Part shown: positions 8,836-14,816 of the stretch, piece by piece
How the letters are laid out: each line of letters opens with the position of its first letter
Position numbering within the stretch: position 1 is the stretch's first letter
Source of the DNA: Methylotenera sp.
GTDB lineage: Bacteria; Pseudomonadota; Gammaproteobacteria; Burkholderiales; Methylophilaceae
Direction of reading: 5' to 3'
Length of the DNA stretch: 16,552 nucleotides
Assembly: GCA_027487055.1 (NCBI GenBank)
Contig: JAIYEJ010000090.1
Location: 1-16,552, forward strand
Made by a program: the position numbers and the translations under genes
The notes under the pieces: generated by a model
Databases searched by the model: none
The model's input: only the letters and a program-made list of their open reading frames with translations
Told to the model about the DNA's origin: nothing

Positions 8836-8880
8836 TGGAAGGGTGTGCGGGGATCGAATCCACGACAAACAGATTAAAAG
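8836..8880 (-). pseudogene. 3' half of tRNA-Lys(TTT), truncated at the anticodon loop (att footprint)
   Basis: Read on the minus strand from 8880 to 8836, the segment has exact tRNA geometry: anticodon loop CTTTTAA (anticodon TTT, Lys), five bases of 3' anticodon stem (TCTGT), a five-base variable loop (TTGTC), T stem GTGGA, T loop TTCGATC, T stem CCCGC, seven acceptor bases (ACACCCT), one discriminator base and CCA. The T stem has one A/C mismatch and the discriminator is T rather than the usual A. The bases before the loop are AAAAA and do not pair with the stem, and no 5' half is present. This is therefore a remnant, not a working tRNA. Breakage at the anticodon loop is typical of tyrosine-recombinase integration into a tRNA gene. 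Confidence 0.7.
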
Positions 8881-8971
8881 TTTTTACAACCCATTGATTT
8901 TTAATGTTATTTACTCGTCCTGTCTCGCTAACACTCGTAAGTACTTTTTAAAGTTGTAACGTTTAAAATTA

Positions 8972-9004
8972 AAATGTCTCAAATGGGGTACAAAACAGAC
9001 ATTT
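8972..9004. repeat. Inverted repeat around a TGGGGTACA motif
   Basis: AAATGTCT (8972-8979) and AGACATTT (8997-9004) form a perfect 8-bp inverted repeat with a 17-base spacer containing ATGGGGTACAAAA. It sits about 90 bases from the tRNA-Lys break, in DNA with no open frame I can assign. It could be part of an old recombinase arm site or simply a hairpin. Between 8881 and 9037 I see no gene. Confidence 0.35.
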
Positions 9005-9037
9005 AAAATAAGCATTACTAAATATTTTTCCAACAAG

Positions 9038-9200
9038 CTAGACTGATACTTTTATCAGTGTGACAGCCGCGTTTCTTGCACGTTTAGCAGCTCCTGTTCC
9101 AGGGCTTAATCTTTCAATTAATGCGCCACCTTCAAAAATAATCGTTAATTGCTGACCCAATGTTTGGGCATCTTTTGCCCCCTTCAATCTCAGCTAATCT
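9038..9200 (-). pseudogene. C-terminal remnant of a TetR-family regulator (frameshifted)
   Basis: On the minus strand the frame ending at TAG (9038-9040) reads GAKDAQTLGQQLTIIFEGGA followed by an Ala/Arg-rich helix and LIKVSV. This resembles the end of TetR-family regulators, which usually have a 'G..D...L..QL.LL..GA' helix followed by an A.A.R.AA stretch. Upstream of a run of five C at 9178-9182 (five G on the coding strand) this frame soon meets a stop. Removing one G joins it to LSRLAEIEG in the neighbouring frame, which fits the family pattern. The helix-turn-helix part is absent. I therefore call a truncated, frameshifted pseudogene. The extent upstream of 9200 is uncertain; a compatible frame continues to about 9245. 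Confidence 0.55.
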
Positions 9201-9277
9201 CGATAAAGAAATATAAATATTGTTAACAGGCGCGATTAAATCAGCTTAATCAACAATTTAACCAATATAACTAGGGG

Positions 9278-9283
9278 TATACT
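9278..9283 (+). promoter_or_regulatory. Candidate -10 element (TATACT) of the GGDEF-EAL gene
   Basis: TATACT lies 36 bases before the preferred start codon at 9320 and is a good sigma70 -10 match. The -35 region about 17 bases upstream (around AATTTA) is poor, so the promoter would be weak or activator-dependent. Confidence 0.3.
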
Positions 9284-9319
9284 ACATTACCTAAGTAATT
9301 ATTGATTTATTTAAAATTT

Positions 9320-11545
9320 ATGATCTCAGCGAACGTACCAGAAAATGAATTCATACGCTTGGAGTCACTCAAGCGTCTAAATGTTCTGGATTCTGAACCT
9401 GAGCCAGAGTTTGATGCATTAGTCAAAGCTGCGTCTCTAGTTTGTAATGTGCCTATTTCATTGATTAGTTTAGTGGATGATAAACGCCAATGGTTTAAAG
9501 CGAATTTAGGACTGCATGGCGTAACAGAAACAGCTCGTGACTTAGCATTCTGTGCTCATACCATTCTTAGTGATGGACTTCTTGAAGTAAACGATACATT
9601 ACAGGATGCTCGTTTTTCTGATAACCCCTTAGTTTTAGAAAACCCCAATATTCGTTTCTATGCTGGCGCAACTATAAAATTATCAGATGGTTCAAACGTA
9701 GGTTCGCTTTGCGTGATTGATACTAAACCAAAGTATTTAAATGATAAGGAACGTGAGATATTAATTCAATTGGCCATTGCAGCATCAAAGGCACTTGAAA
9801 GGCATCGAATAAATAAAATTCAACAATCACTAAATATTGAACTTCGGCTATTCATTGAGCAAGCCCCAGTAGCTATAGCTGCTTTTGACTCTAACATGAA
9901 TTATTTAGTTTGCAGTCGGCGTTGGATAGAAGACTATAACTTGCAAGAGCAAGAAATCATCGGACGCAATCATTACGAAATCTTCCCAAATATTCCTGAG
10001 CGCTGGAAGGATGTTCATCAAAGGTGTCTAGAAGGTGAAATACGTAAGAGTGAAGAAGATTCCTTTGTTTATAACAATAATGTGATCTGGAATCGCTGGG
10101 AAATACGACCATGGTTTACAACAGATCAAAAAGTTGGCGGTATTGTCGCTTACACAGAAAACATTACTGAACGTAAGTTACATGAGGAGGAATTGAATAA
10201 ATTAAATAAAAAGTTGTGGATACAATCCAATTACGACCAACTTACCCAACTGGCAAATCGAAATTTAATGAAAGAATTTCTGAACGAAAAAATTCAGGAA
10301 ACCTTGGATAATCATTATGAAGTTGCTTTATTTTTAATAGATTTAGATCGGTTCAAAGAAGTCAATGATGTGTTTGGACATCACATGGGTGATGAATTAC
10401 TAAGCCAAGTTTCAAAACGTCTGCAGCAGTGTGTTAGAGAAACCGATATGGTTGCCAGACTAGGTGGTGATGAGTTTACGATTTGTTTGCTTAATATGCA
10501 GGAGCACAACGCCATAATAGAAGTCATGGCCAGCAAGATTGTTCAAGTCTTTTCAGAACCCTTCTTGGTTTTAGACAAAGAGGTTTATCTAACATGTAGC
10601 CTTGGCATTGCATTAGCGCCTAAAGATGCTATAACTACCCATGATTTGCTTAAGATGGCAGATCAATCAATGTACTCTGCAAAAAGGCAAGGCGGGAATC
10701 GCTATGTTTATTTTAGCAGTAGCATGACTACAGATGCTGAAGAACGAATGGTACTTTCTAATGACCTTCGAAAAGCCATAAAACAAAATGAACTCATGCT
10801 TTACTACCAACCAATAGTTAGCTTAAGTACTGGTGAAATTTACAAGGCGGAAGCATTATTGCGCTGGCAACACCCCACAAAAGGCATGATTAGCCCTAAG
10901 ACATTTATTCAGATTGCTGAGGAAAATGGTCTTATTATCGAGATTGGAAATTGGGTAATGTTGAGTGCGATAAATTTTGCTGAGTATTTGCGTAAAAATT
11001 ACAGTCCAAACTTTGAAATTAGTATTAATAAATCCCCCGTGCAGCTAGCAAATGATGGGAAACTCAAAAAGGATATATCAACTACTTTAATCGAAGACGG
11101 TTTAAAAGCAGCGGGAATAGTAGTTGAGATAACTGAAGGCATGTTACTTGAAGATAGTATTCAAATAAACAACAAGTTAGATAAACTAAAGAATGCGGGT
11201 TTCAAATTATCAATTGATGATTTTGGTACAGGCTACTCATCGTTATCTTACTTACATAAATTTAATTTTGACTACCTTAAAATTGACATTAGTTTTATAC
11301 ATAAAATGGAAACAAATCCTAAAATTGAAGCATTAATTGAGGCTATTATTGTCATGTCTCACAAGCTAGGTATGAAAGTTATTGCTGAGGGTATAGAAAC
11401 TGAGAATCAAAAGAAAATACTTACCCAAGCAGGTTGTGATTTCGGTCAAGGCTATCTATGGTCTAAACCTTTGCCAATGGATGAGTTTGAAAGCATATTA
11501 AAAGTATACTCTTTGAGTAATAGCGCTGAACCAGTCTCAATCTAA
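9320..11545 (+). CDS. GAF-PAS-GGDEF-EAL c-di-GMP turnover protein
   Basis: The 741-residue protein is cytoplasmic, with no membrane helix. Domains in order are GAF (about 25-160), PAS (about 170-285, ending VAYTENITERK), GGDEF (about 305-465) and EAL (about 485-730). The cyclase active site GGDEF is intact at 382-386, and the inhibitory site RETD lies at 373-376, five residues before it. The phosphodiesterase motifs are also intact: EALLRW at 511-516, then EITEG, DDFGTGYSSL (from 633), LKIDISF, AEGIET and GCDFGQGYLWSKPL. The protein could therefore both make and degrade c-di-GMP, with GAF and PAS as input; the net activity cannot be read from sequence. I prefer ATG 9320 over the in-frame TTG at 9302; neither has a convincing Shine-Dalgarno. 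It appears to be monocistronic. Confidence 0.93.
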   Translation: MISANVPENEFIRLESLKRLNVLDSEPEPEFDALVKAASLVCNVPISLISLVDDKRQWFKANLGLHGVTETARDLAFCAHTILSDGLLEVNDTLQDARFSDNPLVLENPNIRFYAGATIKLSDGSNVGSLCVIDTKPKYLNDKEREILIQLAIAASKALERHRINKIQQSLNIELRLFIEQAPVAIAAFDSNMNYLVCSRRWIEDYNLQEQEIIGRNHYEIFPNIPERWKDVHQRCLEGEIRKSEEDSFVYNNNVIWNRWEIRPWFTTDQKVGGIVAYTENITERKLHEEELNKLNKKLWIQSNYDQLTQLANRNLMKEFLNEKIQETLDNHYEVALFLIDLDRFKEVNDVFGHHMGDELLSQVSKRLQQCVRETDMVARLGGDEFTICLLNMQEHNAIIEVMASKIVQVFSEPFLVLDKEVYLTCSLGIALAPKDAITTHDLLKMADQSMYSAKRQGGNRYVYFSSSMTTDAEERMVLSNDLRKAIKQNELMLYYQPIVSLSTGEIYKAEALLRWQHPTKGMISPKTFIQIAEENGLIIEIGNWVMLSAINFAEYLRKNYSPNFEISINKSPVQLANDGKLKKDISTTLIEDGLKAAGIVVEITEGMLLEDSIQINNKLDKLKNAGFKLSIDDFGTGYSSLSYLHKFNFDYLKIDISFIHKMETNPKIEALIEAIIVMSHKLGMKVIAEGIETENQKKILTQAGCDFGQGYLWSKPLPMDEFESILKVYSLSNSAEPVSI

Positions 11546-11652
11546 TCTGATAATTCACTTATTAAAGTGAGCGTTACCGAATTTGATATAGGTCTCGAAT
11601 CCTTAATCTGCTGTAATGCGTCTTCGTTTGACCCATCAAAATCAAAATACAT
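11542..11652 (-). pseudogene. Short minus-strand reading frame, possible gene remnant (36 aa)
   Basis: A 36-residue frame from ATG 11652 to TAG 11542 begins MYFDFDGSNEDALQQIKDSR and ends LTLISELSD. The composition is that of a real soluble protein rather than random AT-rich translation, and a stop lies five codons upstream of the ATG. It overlaps the last bases of the GGDEF-EAL gene tail to tail. I do not recognise the family. It may be a C-terminal fragment of a lost gene or a chance frame. Confidence 0.2.
11555..11570. repeat. Small hairpin after the GGDEF-EAL gene
   Basis: TCACTT and AAGTGA form a perfect 6-bp stem around ATTA, ten bases past the stop codon at 11545. No T run follows, so it is at best a weak transcript end or an RNA-stabilising hairpin. 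Confidence 0.3.
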
Positions 11653-11710
11653 TGACCCATTAAATATTCAGTAAAATATTTAAATTTTGTAGTTACTGAA
11701 TCAAAATCTA

Positions 11711-11848
11711 ATGCTCAAAACTTCATTTTTTGGTTCATACAAGTATGCATATCAACTCACAGGGCACAATGTCCAGAAGGAGAGGCCAAAGCTTGTGGCG
11801 GAGGAGATTCGCAGTCTTTTAGACGGTATCCAGTTAAAGCGACGATGA
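11711..11848 (+). pseudogene. C-terminal fragment of an alpha/beta hydrolase
   Basis: The plus-strand frame that ends at TGA 11846-11848 contains TGHNVQKERPKLVAEEIRSL (about 11759-11818), followed by LDG. It closely resembles the end of alpha/beta-hydrolase proteins, where the catalytic His lies in 'GH....ErP..v...i..fL'. The nucleophile elbow and acid residue, which should lie 150-200 residues earlier, are absent; upstream codons back to an ATG at 11711 show no hydrolase features. This is therefore a fragment left by deletion or transfer, not a working enzyme. The base composition becomes visibly richer in G+C from about 11757, unlike the AT-rich DNA on either side. Confidence 0.5.
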
Positions 11849-11872
11849 TACCAACACCTCCGTTAACTGGAT
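11828..11872. repeat. 10-bp inverted repeat in the G+C-richer patch
   Basis: ATCCAGTTAA (11828-11837) and TTAACTGGAT (11863-11872) are perfect inverted copies separated by 25 bases. The left arm lies in the last codons of the hydrolase fragment. The pair may bound a small rearranged segment or form a hairpin. No T run follows. Confidence 0.45.
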
Positions 11873-12248
11873 CGCCTGCAGGTTTCGCTCGAATGCTCGC
11901 TCTTCGCTGGCCGTGGCTAATCCTTGTCGTTGACAGGCAGCTATGGGGATGATCAAGTCTAAGGGGGGACAAAGCGGTCGCTCAAACTGATTCAAATTAA
12001 AATTCAAAAATGCTATTTTCACAACTTAAATACTACTGTTCGATTTAATACTGCTGAATAAATTTATAAAACTACACTTTTTGATTCTACATTTAATGGA
12101 TGTTCTCATCCCAACAATTAACTATGTCAATAAATTACATGACTATTTTATTGGTCATCCCGATGTAACATTTATTAAGTATTGTTCGTTAATAATCACT
12201 CTTTATCGAACTGCATCATAAGACATAATAATAAGCACTCAGCACATC
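11873..12248. other. Intergenic DNA before the HAF-repeat gene
   Basis: The first 100 bases (to about 11975) continue the G+C-rich patch. Their minus strand can be read as ATASEERAFERNLQAIQLTE, part of a 62-residue frame that ends at 11834. I cannot assign a family, and its start lies in AT-rich filler. From about 11980 to 12248 the DNA is AT-rich, with short imperfect inverted repeats (for example ATGAC and GTCAT around 12139-12160) and no gene. The promoter of the downstream gene must lie here, but no convincing -35/-10 pair stands out. Confidence 0.4.
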
Positions 12249-13382
12249 ATGAAAAAACTTATTTTAGCAGTTACATTTGTTAGCTTTGCTCTACCGGTTA
12301 GTGCTAATAATTATGTTTTTACAGATCTTGGTATCGACGGTTTTTATGGCGAAGCACATGCTATCAATAATCTAGGTCAGGTCGTAGGTTACTCAACTTC
12401 ATCCAGAGAAAGTTTTCAAAGTGCCGTTTTATGGAATGGTACTAATCGTAAGTATTTAAACGATTTAACTGGTTCTTACTCATACAGTAGAGCATATGGA
12501 ATCAATGATAGTGGGCAAATTGTTGGAGACTCATCAAATAACCAAAGCATAATTCGCAGCACTCTATGGAATGGCAACTCAATTATTGACTTAGGCAACT
12601 ACACATATTCATATACTGGTGCAAACTACAGCTATGCTTCAGCAATTAATAACAACGGTCAAGTTGCTGGAACTACGAGAGTATCATTCAACTCTTATCA
12701 CGCCACAATTTGGAATGGTAATGCAGCAACTGATTTGGGTACTCTAGGAGGCATATCTAGTTACGGTGTGGCAATAAATGACGCTGGCCAAGTTGCTGGA
12801 TCTTCATGGGTTTCTGACAATTCTCATAGGCGTGCTACTCTATGGGACGGTTCTAATATTATTGACTTGGGTTCGCTTGGTGGATATAGAGCGCCTAGTG
12901 CGGCTTATACAATCAATAACTTAGGACAAGTTGCTGGTGGCTCATCTAACGCGACTGGAGTTTGGCAAGCTACTTTATGGAGCAATAATACAATAACTAA
13001 CTTAGGAGATCTCGGCGGTAATTATAGTAACGCCACGGCGATTAATAATTTCGGTCAAATTGTTGGTGAATCATTAACATCAGATTCAAAAATGAGCGCT
13101 ACTTTGTGGAATGGTACATCTATTATTGATCTGAATAGCTTTCTAGACGAATCAACTAAAAATGCAGGCTGGGTGTTGTATAACGCGAATGATATAAATG
13201 ATGCTGGGTGGATAGTTGGAACTGCACTAAACACTATTACAGGAAATAGCACTAGCTATTTATTATCTGTGGCAGCAATACCTGAACCACAATCCTATGC
13301 AATGCTTTTATGTGGCTTGAGCCTGATAGGATTTTTAGCTAGACGCAAAAACCAACAATTGAAATCGGAGATAATTACCTAG
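12249..13382 (+). CDS. Secreted HAF-repeat protein with PEP-CTERM sorting signal
   Basis: The product is 377 residues. A Sec signal peptide covers about residues 1-19 (MKKLILAVTFVSFALPVSA). The body is a series of about seven HAF-type repeats, each with a core like AINN.GQV.G.S followed by AtLWNG..i.DLG.LGG, a beta-propeller-like extracellular repeat. The C-terminus is a PEP-CTERM signal: PEP at 345-347, a hydrophobic stretch (MLLCGLSLIGFLA) and RRK. Such proteins are handled by an exosortase and usually go to the cell surface or extracellular matrix. A ten-residue tail after RRK (NQQLKSEIIT) is longer than usual. No exosortase or polysaccharide gene is in the window. The Shine-Dalgarno is poor; ATG 12249 is chosen because the signal peptide starts there. 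Confidence 0.88.
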   Translation: MKKLILAVTFVSFALPVSANNYVFTDLGIDGFYGEAHAINNLGQVVGYSTSSRESFQSAVLWNGTNRKYLNDLTGSYSYSRAYGINDSGQIVGDSSNNQSIIRSTLWNGNSIIDLGNYTYSYTGANYSYASAINNNGQVAGTTRVSFNSYHATIWNGNAATDLGTLGGISSYGVAINDAGQVAGSSWVSDNSHRRATLWDGSNIIDLGSLGGYRAPSAAYTINNLGQVAGGSSNATGVWQATLWSNNTITNLGDLGGNYSNATAINNFGQIVGESLTSDSKMSATLWNGTSIIDLNSFLDESTKNAGWVLYNANDINDAGWIVGTALNTITGNSTSYLLSVAAIPEPQSYAMLLCGLSLIGFLARRKNQQLKSEIIT

Positions 13383-13438
13383 AGTTCTACAATTGAAAAA
13401 TTGAGTTAATACTATTAATTAATATCAAAAATCGTTCT

Positions 13439-13637
13439 CCGTCAGCTTTGGGGATTCTGCGGAATATTGGTTAATCTTAAGTTAATTATTACTAGGTAAC
13501 TCTGTGTCTTTATATTAATATTTACATGAAGAGTCCTGATAACAATAAAACCAAGAAAAGACAAGGGGTTACAGCTTTGCAATTCATAATATCAATTATT
13601 AATACATGGACCGATGGGTCTCTATATTAACTGTTGG
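13439..13637 (+). repeat. Cassette leader repeat, copy 1
   Basis: This approximately 200-bp block matches copy 2 (14124-14311) almost base for base at several places: GTCAGCTTTGGGGATTCTGC near the start, ACCAAGAAAAGACAAGGGGT then TACAG in the middle, and GGGTCTCTATATTAACTGTT at the end. The main difference is two small deletions in copy 2. The block ends in GTTGGAA (13633-13639), a degenerate version of the integron core GTTRRRY, and the 149-aa gene starts five bases later. Between the HAF gene stop and this repeat (13383-13438) there is only AT-rich DNA with a weak CAATT/AATTG hairpin. A poor sigma70-like pair (TTGCAA, 17 bases, TAATAC) lies just before the gene. Confidence 0.8.
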
Positions 13638-13643
13638 AACGCT

Positions 13644-14093
13644 ATGACCATCGACCAACCGTCCGCTGAAGAAATCGTCGCTGCACTAAATAAAGCAAGC
13701 GCCCTATGCCATGAATCCCTTCGAATCATCAAAGTAAATGAAAGTCTTGGTCATGTATCTGTCTACGGGCGGCTGGTTGGGGAATTTCTTGGTCACAGCT
13801 TCACGAATATTCTTGCGCCAATCTGGAAAGCCTATCCAAGCATCATGCCGCAAGAGATGAATGAACCTTATGTTGAGCCCGACCCAGCTTTGACTGCTGA
13901 GTCGCGAGCTGCACTAACCGCCTTTGTAAATGAAGCGCGTATTGCGCTGACCACAATTAATCTGCTGCTTCCAACTGAAGAATCCATGCAGTTCCTGCAA
14001 TTTGGTGGTGTACCAGAAGTTGAACAATCAATCGCTGCCATTGAAGACTTTCTTGCGAACCCAAGATACCGAGAAAAGGGCGAGCAATCGTGA
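13644..14093 (+). CDS. Cassette-like hypothetical protein (149 aa)
   Basis: I do not recognise the family. From ATG 13644 the protein has 149 residues and is acidic, Ala-rich and predicted mostly helical, with no signal peptide, membrane segment or Cys/His cluster. An in-frame ATG at 13614 lies inside the leader repeat; I reject it because the second unit places its gene start directly after the matching core site. Base composition is visibly richer in G+C than the leader repeat and the HAF gene, as expected for transferred cassette genes. Seven bases after the stop come TCTAAC and a half attC-like sequence. It is probably an integron-type cassette gene of unknown function. Confidence 0.65.
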   Translation: MTIDQPSAEEIVAALNKASALCHESLRIIKVNESLGHVSVYGRLVGEFLGHSFTNILAPIWKAYPSIMPQEMNEPYVEPDPALTAESRAALTAFVNEARIALTTINLLLPTEESMQFLQFGGVPEVEQSIAAIEDFLANPRYREKGEQS

Positions 14094-14099
14094 TGTGCG

Positions 14100-14121
14100 T
14101 TCTAACCCATCCATCAAGCGG
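14100..14121 (+). repeat. Left half of an attC-like site (right half missing)
   Basis: TTCTAAC followed by CCATCCATCAAGCGG (14107-14121) is identical after the first two bases to the left half of the site at 14576. The remaining approximately 37 bases of that site (GACGCC to ACATT) are absent, and the sequence passes straight into CAC-GTCAGC of leader repeat 2. A deletion, or a shared but shorter site, would explain this. It is unlikely to fold as a normal attC by itself. Confidence 0.6.
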
Positions 14122-14123
14122 CA

Positions 14124-14311
14124 CTGTCAGCTTAGGGGATTCTGCGGAATATTGACTATATTTACTAGATAACTCTGCGTCTCTATATTAGTATTTACAT
14201 ATAGAGACCGAGAGACAACAGAACCAAGAAAAGACAAGGGGTTACAGTTATGCATATCAAAAATCAATTATTAATATACGGACCCATGGGTCTCCATATT
14301 AACTGTTAGGC
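14124..14311 (+). repeat. Cassette leader repeat, copy 2, ending in integron core GTTAGGC
   Basis: This is the second copy of the block at 13439-13637, colinear with it. It ends in GTTAGGC (14305-14311), a perfect match to the integron core GTTRRRY, and the next gene starts six bases later. AGG of the core is also the best available Shine-Dalgarno, about seven bases from the ATG. Near its end, GGACCCATGGGTCT (14280-14293) is nearly palindromic. Confidence 0.8.
14179..14208. repeat. Perfect 10-bp hairpin inside leader repeat 2
   Basis: GTCTCTATAT (14179-14188) and ATATAGAGAC (14199-14208) pair perfectly around a 10-base loop. The right arm could pair almost as well with GTCTCCATAT near 14290, so two mutually exclusive hairpins are possible. 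In copy 1 the equivalent arms are degenerate (GTGTCTTTATAT and ATGAAGAGTC). Confidence 0.6.
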
Positions 14312-14317
14312 CAAATT

Positions 14318-14569
14318 ATGGAAACTTGTCCAAAATGTGATGCACATTTTCCTGCTAGTGAAACTTGGGAAAGACCCCCATCACTTTGGGTTGTCACTGG
14401 CTGGGGCTTTTTAAACACCAATGTTCGCTGCCCCTTATGTAGTTCAGTATTTCCCGCAATTGAATATCGATTCTTTGGCTTACTTTCACCCAAATACTTT
14501 AAAACCTTATACTTAGGTTTATTAACATCCATTATTTTATTGGCGGTGTGTCAGTGGTTATTCAAGTAA
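14318..14569 (+). CDS. Cassette-encoded zinc-ribbon membrane protein (83 aa)
   Basis: The 83-residue product has two CxxC knuckles, CPKC at residues 4-7 and CPLC at 38-41, which should bind one zinc ion as a zinc ribbon. They are separated by a Trp-rich stretch (ETWERPPSLWVVTGWGF), and a single C-terminal membrane helix lies at about residues 61-80. The ribbon would face the cytoplasm and the tail would anchor it. The family and function are unknown to me. The gene fills its unit almost exactly: it starts six bases after GTTAGGC and stops six bases before GCCTAAC of the attC site, the compact layout of integron cassettes. Confidence 0.75.
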   Translation: METCPKCDAHFPASETWERPPSLWVVTGWGFLNTNVRCPLCSSVFPAIEYRFFGLLSPKYFKTLYLGLLTSIILLAVCQWLFK

Positions 14570-14575
14570 TATTCA

Positions 14576-14633
14576 GCCTAACCCATCCATCAAGCGGGAC
14601 GCCTAACAGCGCACCTTAACTCAAACATTCACC
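14576..14633 (+). repeat. attC recombination site (integron cassette, right core degenerate)
   Basis: The left core GCCTAAC (14576-14582) matches RYYYAAC. CCATCCATCAAGCGGGACGCC (positions 14583-14603) and GCGCACCTTAACTCAAAC (14609-14626) then align in order with the two halves of standard short attC sites such as that of the aadB cassette (CATTCAAGCCGACGCC and GCGGCTTAATTCAAGC). The total is about 58 bp, the normal short length. The right core is ATTCACC where GTTRRRY is expected, so the site has either lost its partner cassette or decayed. Recognition is by comparison from memory; a covariance search would settle it. Confidence 0.72.
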
Positions 14634-14650
14634 GTCAGCTAAGGGGATTA
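14632..14650 (+). repeat. Truncated third copy of the leader repeat
   Basis: CCGTCAGCTAAGGGGATTA repeats the first 18-19 bases of the two full leader repeats and again lies directly behind an attC-type sequence. The rest of the repeat is missing. From 14651 to 14816 the DNA is AT-rich; I see no gene and no clear terminator there, although two genes converge on it. Confidence 0.6.
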
Positions 14651-14816
14651 TTGAGTCTTCAAGAAACAAACTAAACTCTTAAAATATTTATTTGCATATC
14701 CTAATAATTTTAAAAAACTTTGAGCGTGGCATATAGAACCCATTAAAAGTTTAAAAGCAACTTGAAAATGGTAACCAAAAAATTCTAACTATTTATTCAA
14801 GAAGTATAGGACAAGA

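Noticed and set aside
11834..12022. 62-aa minus-strand frame as a real gene
   Set aside because: Its start lies in AT-rich filler without a ribosome binding site and it overlaps the hydrolase fragment. Only the G+C-rich part looks protein-like, so it is mentioned as context only.
12150..12248. Sigma54-type promoter before the PEP-CTERM gene
   Set aside because: Some PEP-CTERM genes use one, but no GG-N10-GC core with the expected flanks is visible in the leader.
13614..13643. Earlier ATG for the 149-aa cassette gene
   Set aside because: It falls in the conserved leader repeat and would encode repeat sequence. The sister unit starts its gene directly after the core site, which supports ATG 13644.
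13439..14311. CRISPR array or IS ends as an explanation for the long direct repeats
   Set aside because: There are only two full copies about 690 bp apart with genes between them, no regular spacers, no terminal inverted repeats and no transposase.
14100..14317. A single approximately 210-bp attC formed by TTCTAAC at 14100 and GTTAGGC at 14305
   Set aside because: The outer cores pair but the adjoining bases do not. A short attC cut in its middle followed by a leader repeat explains the sequence better.
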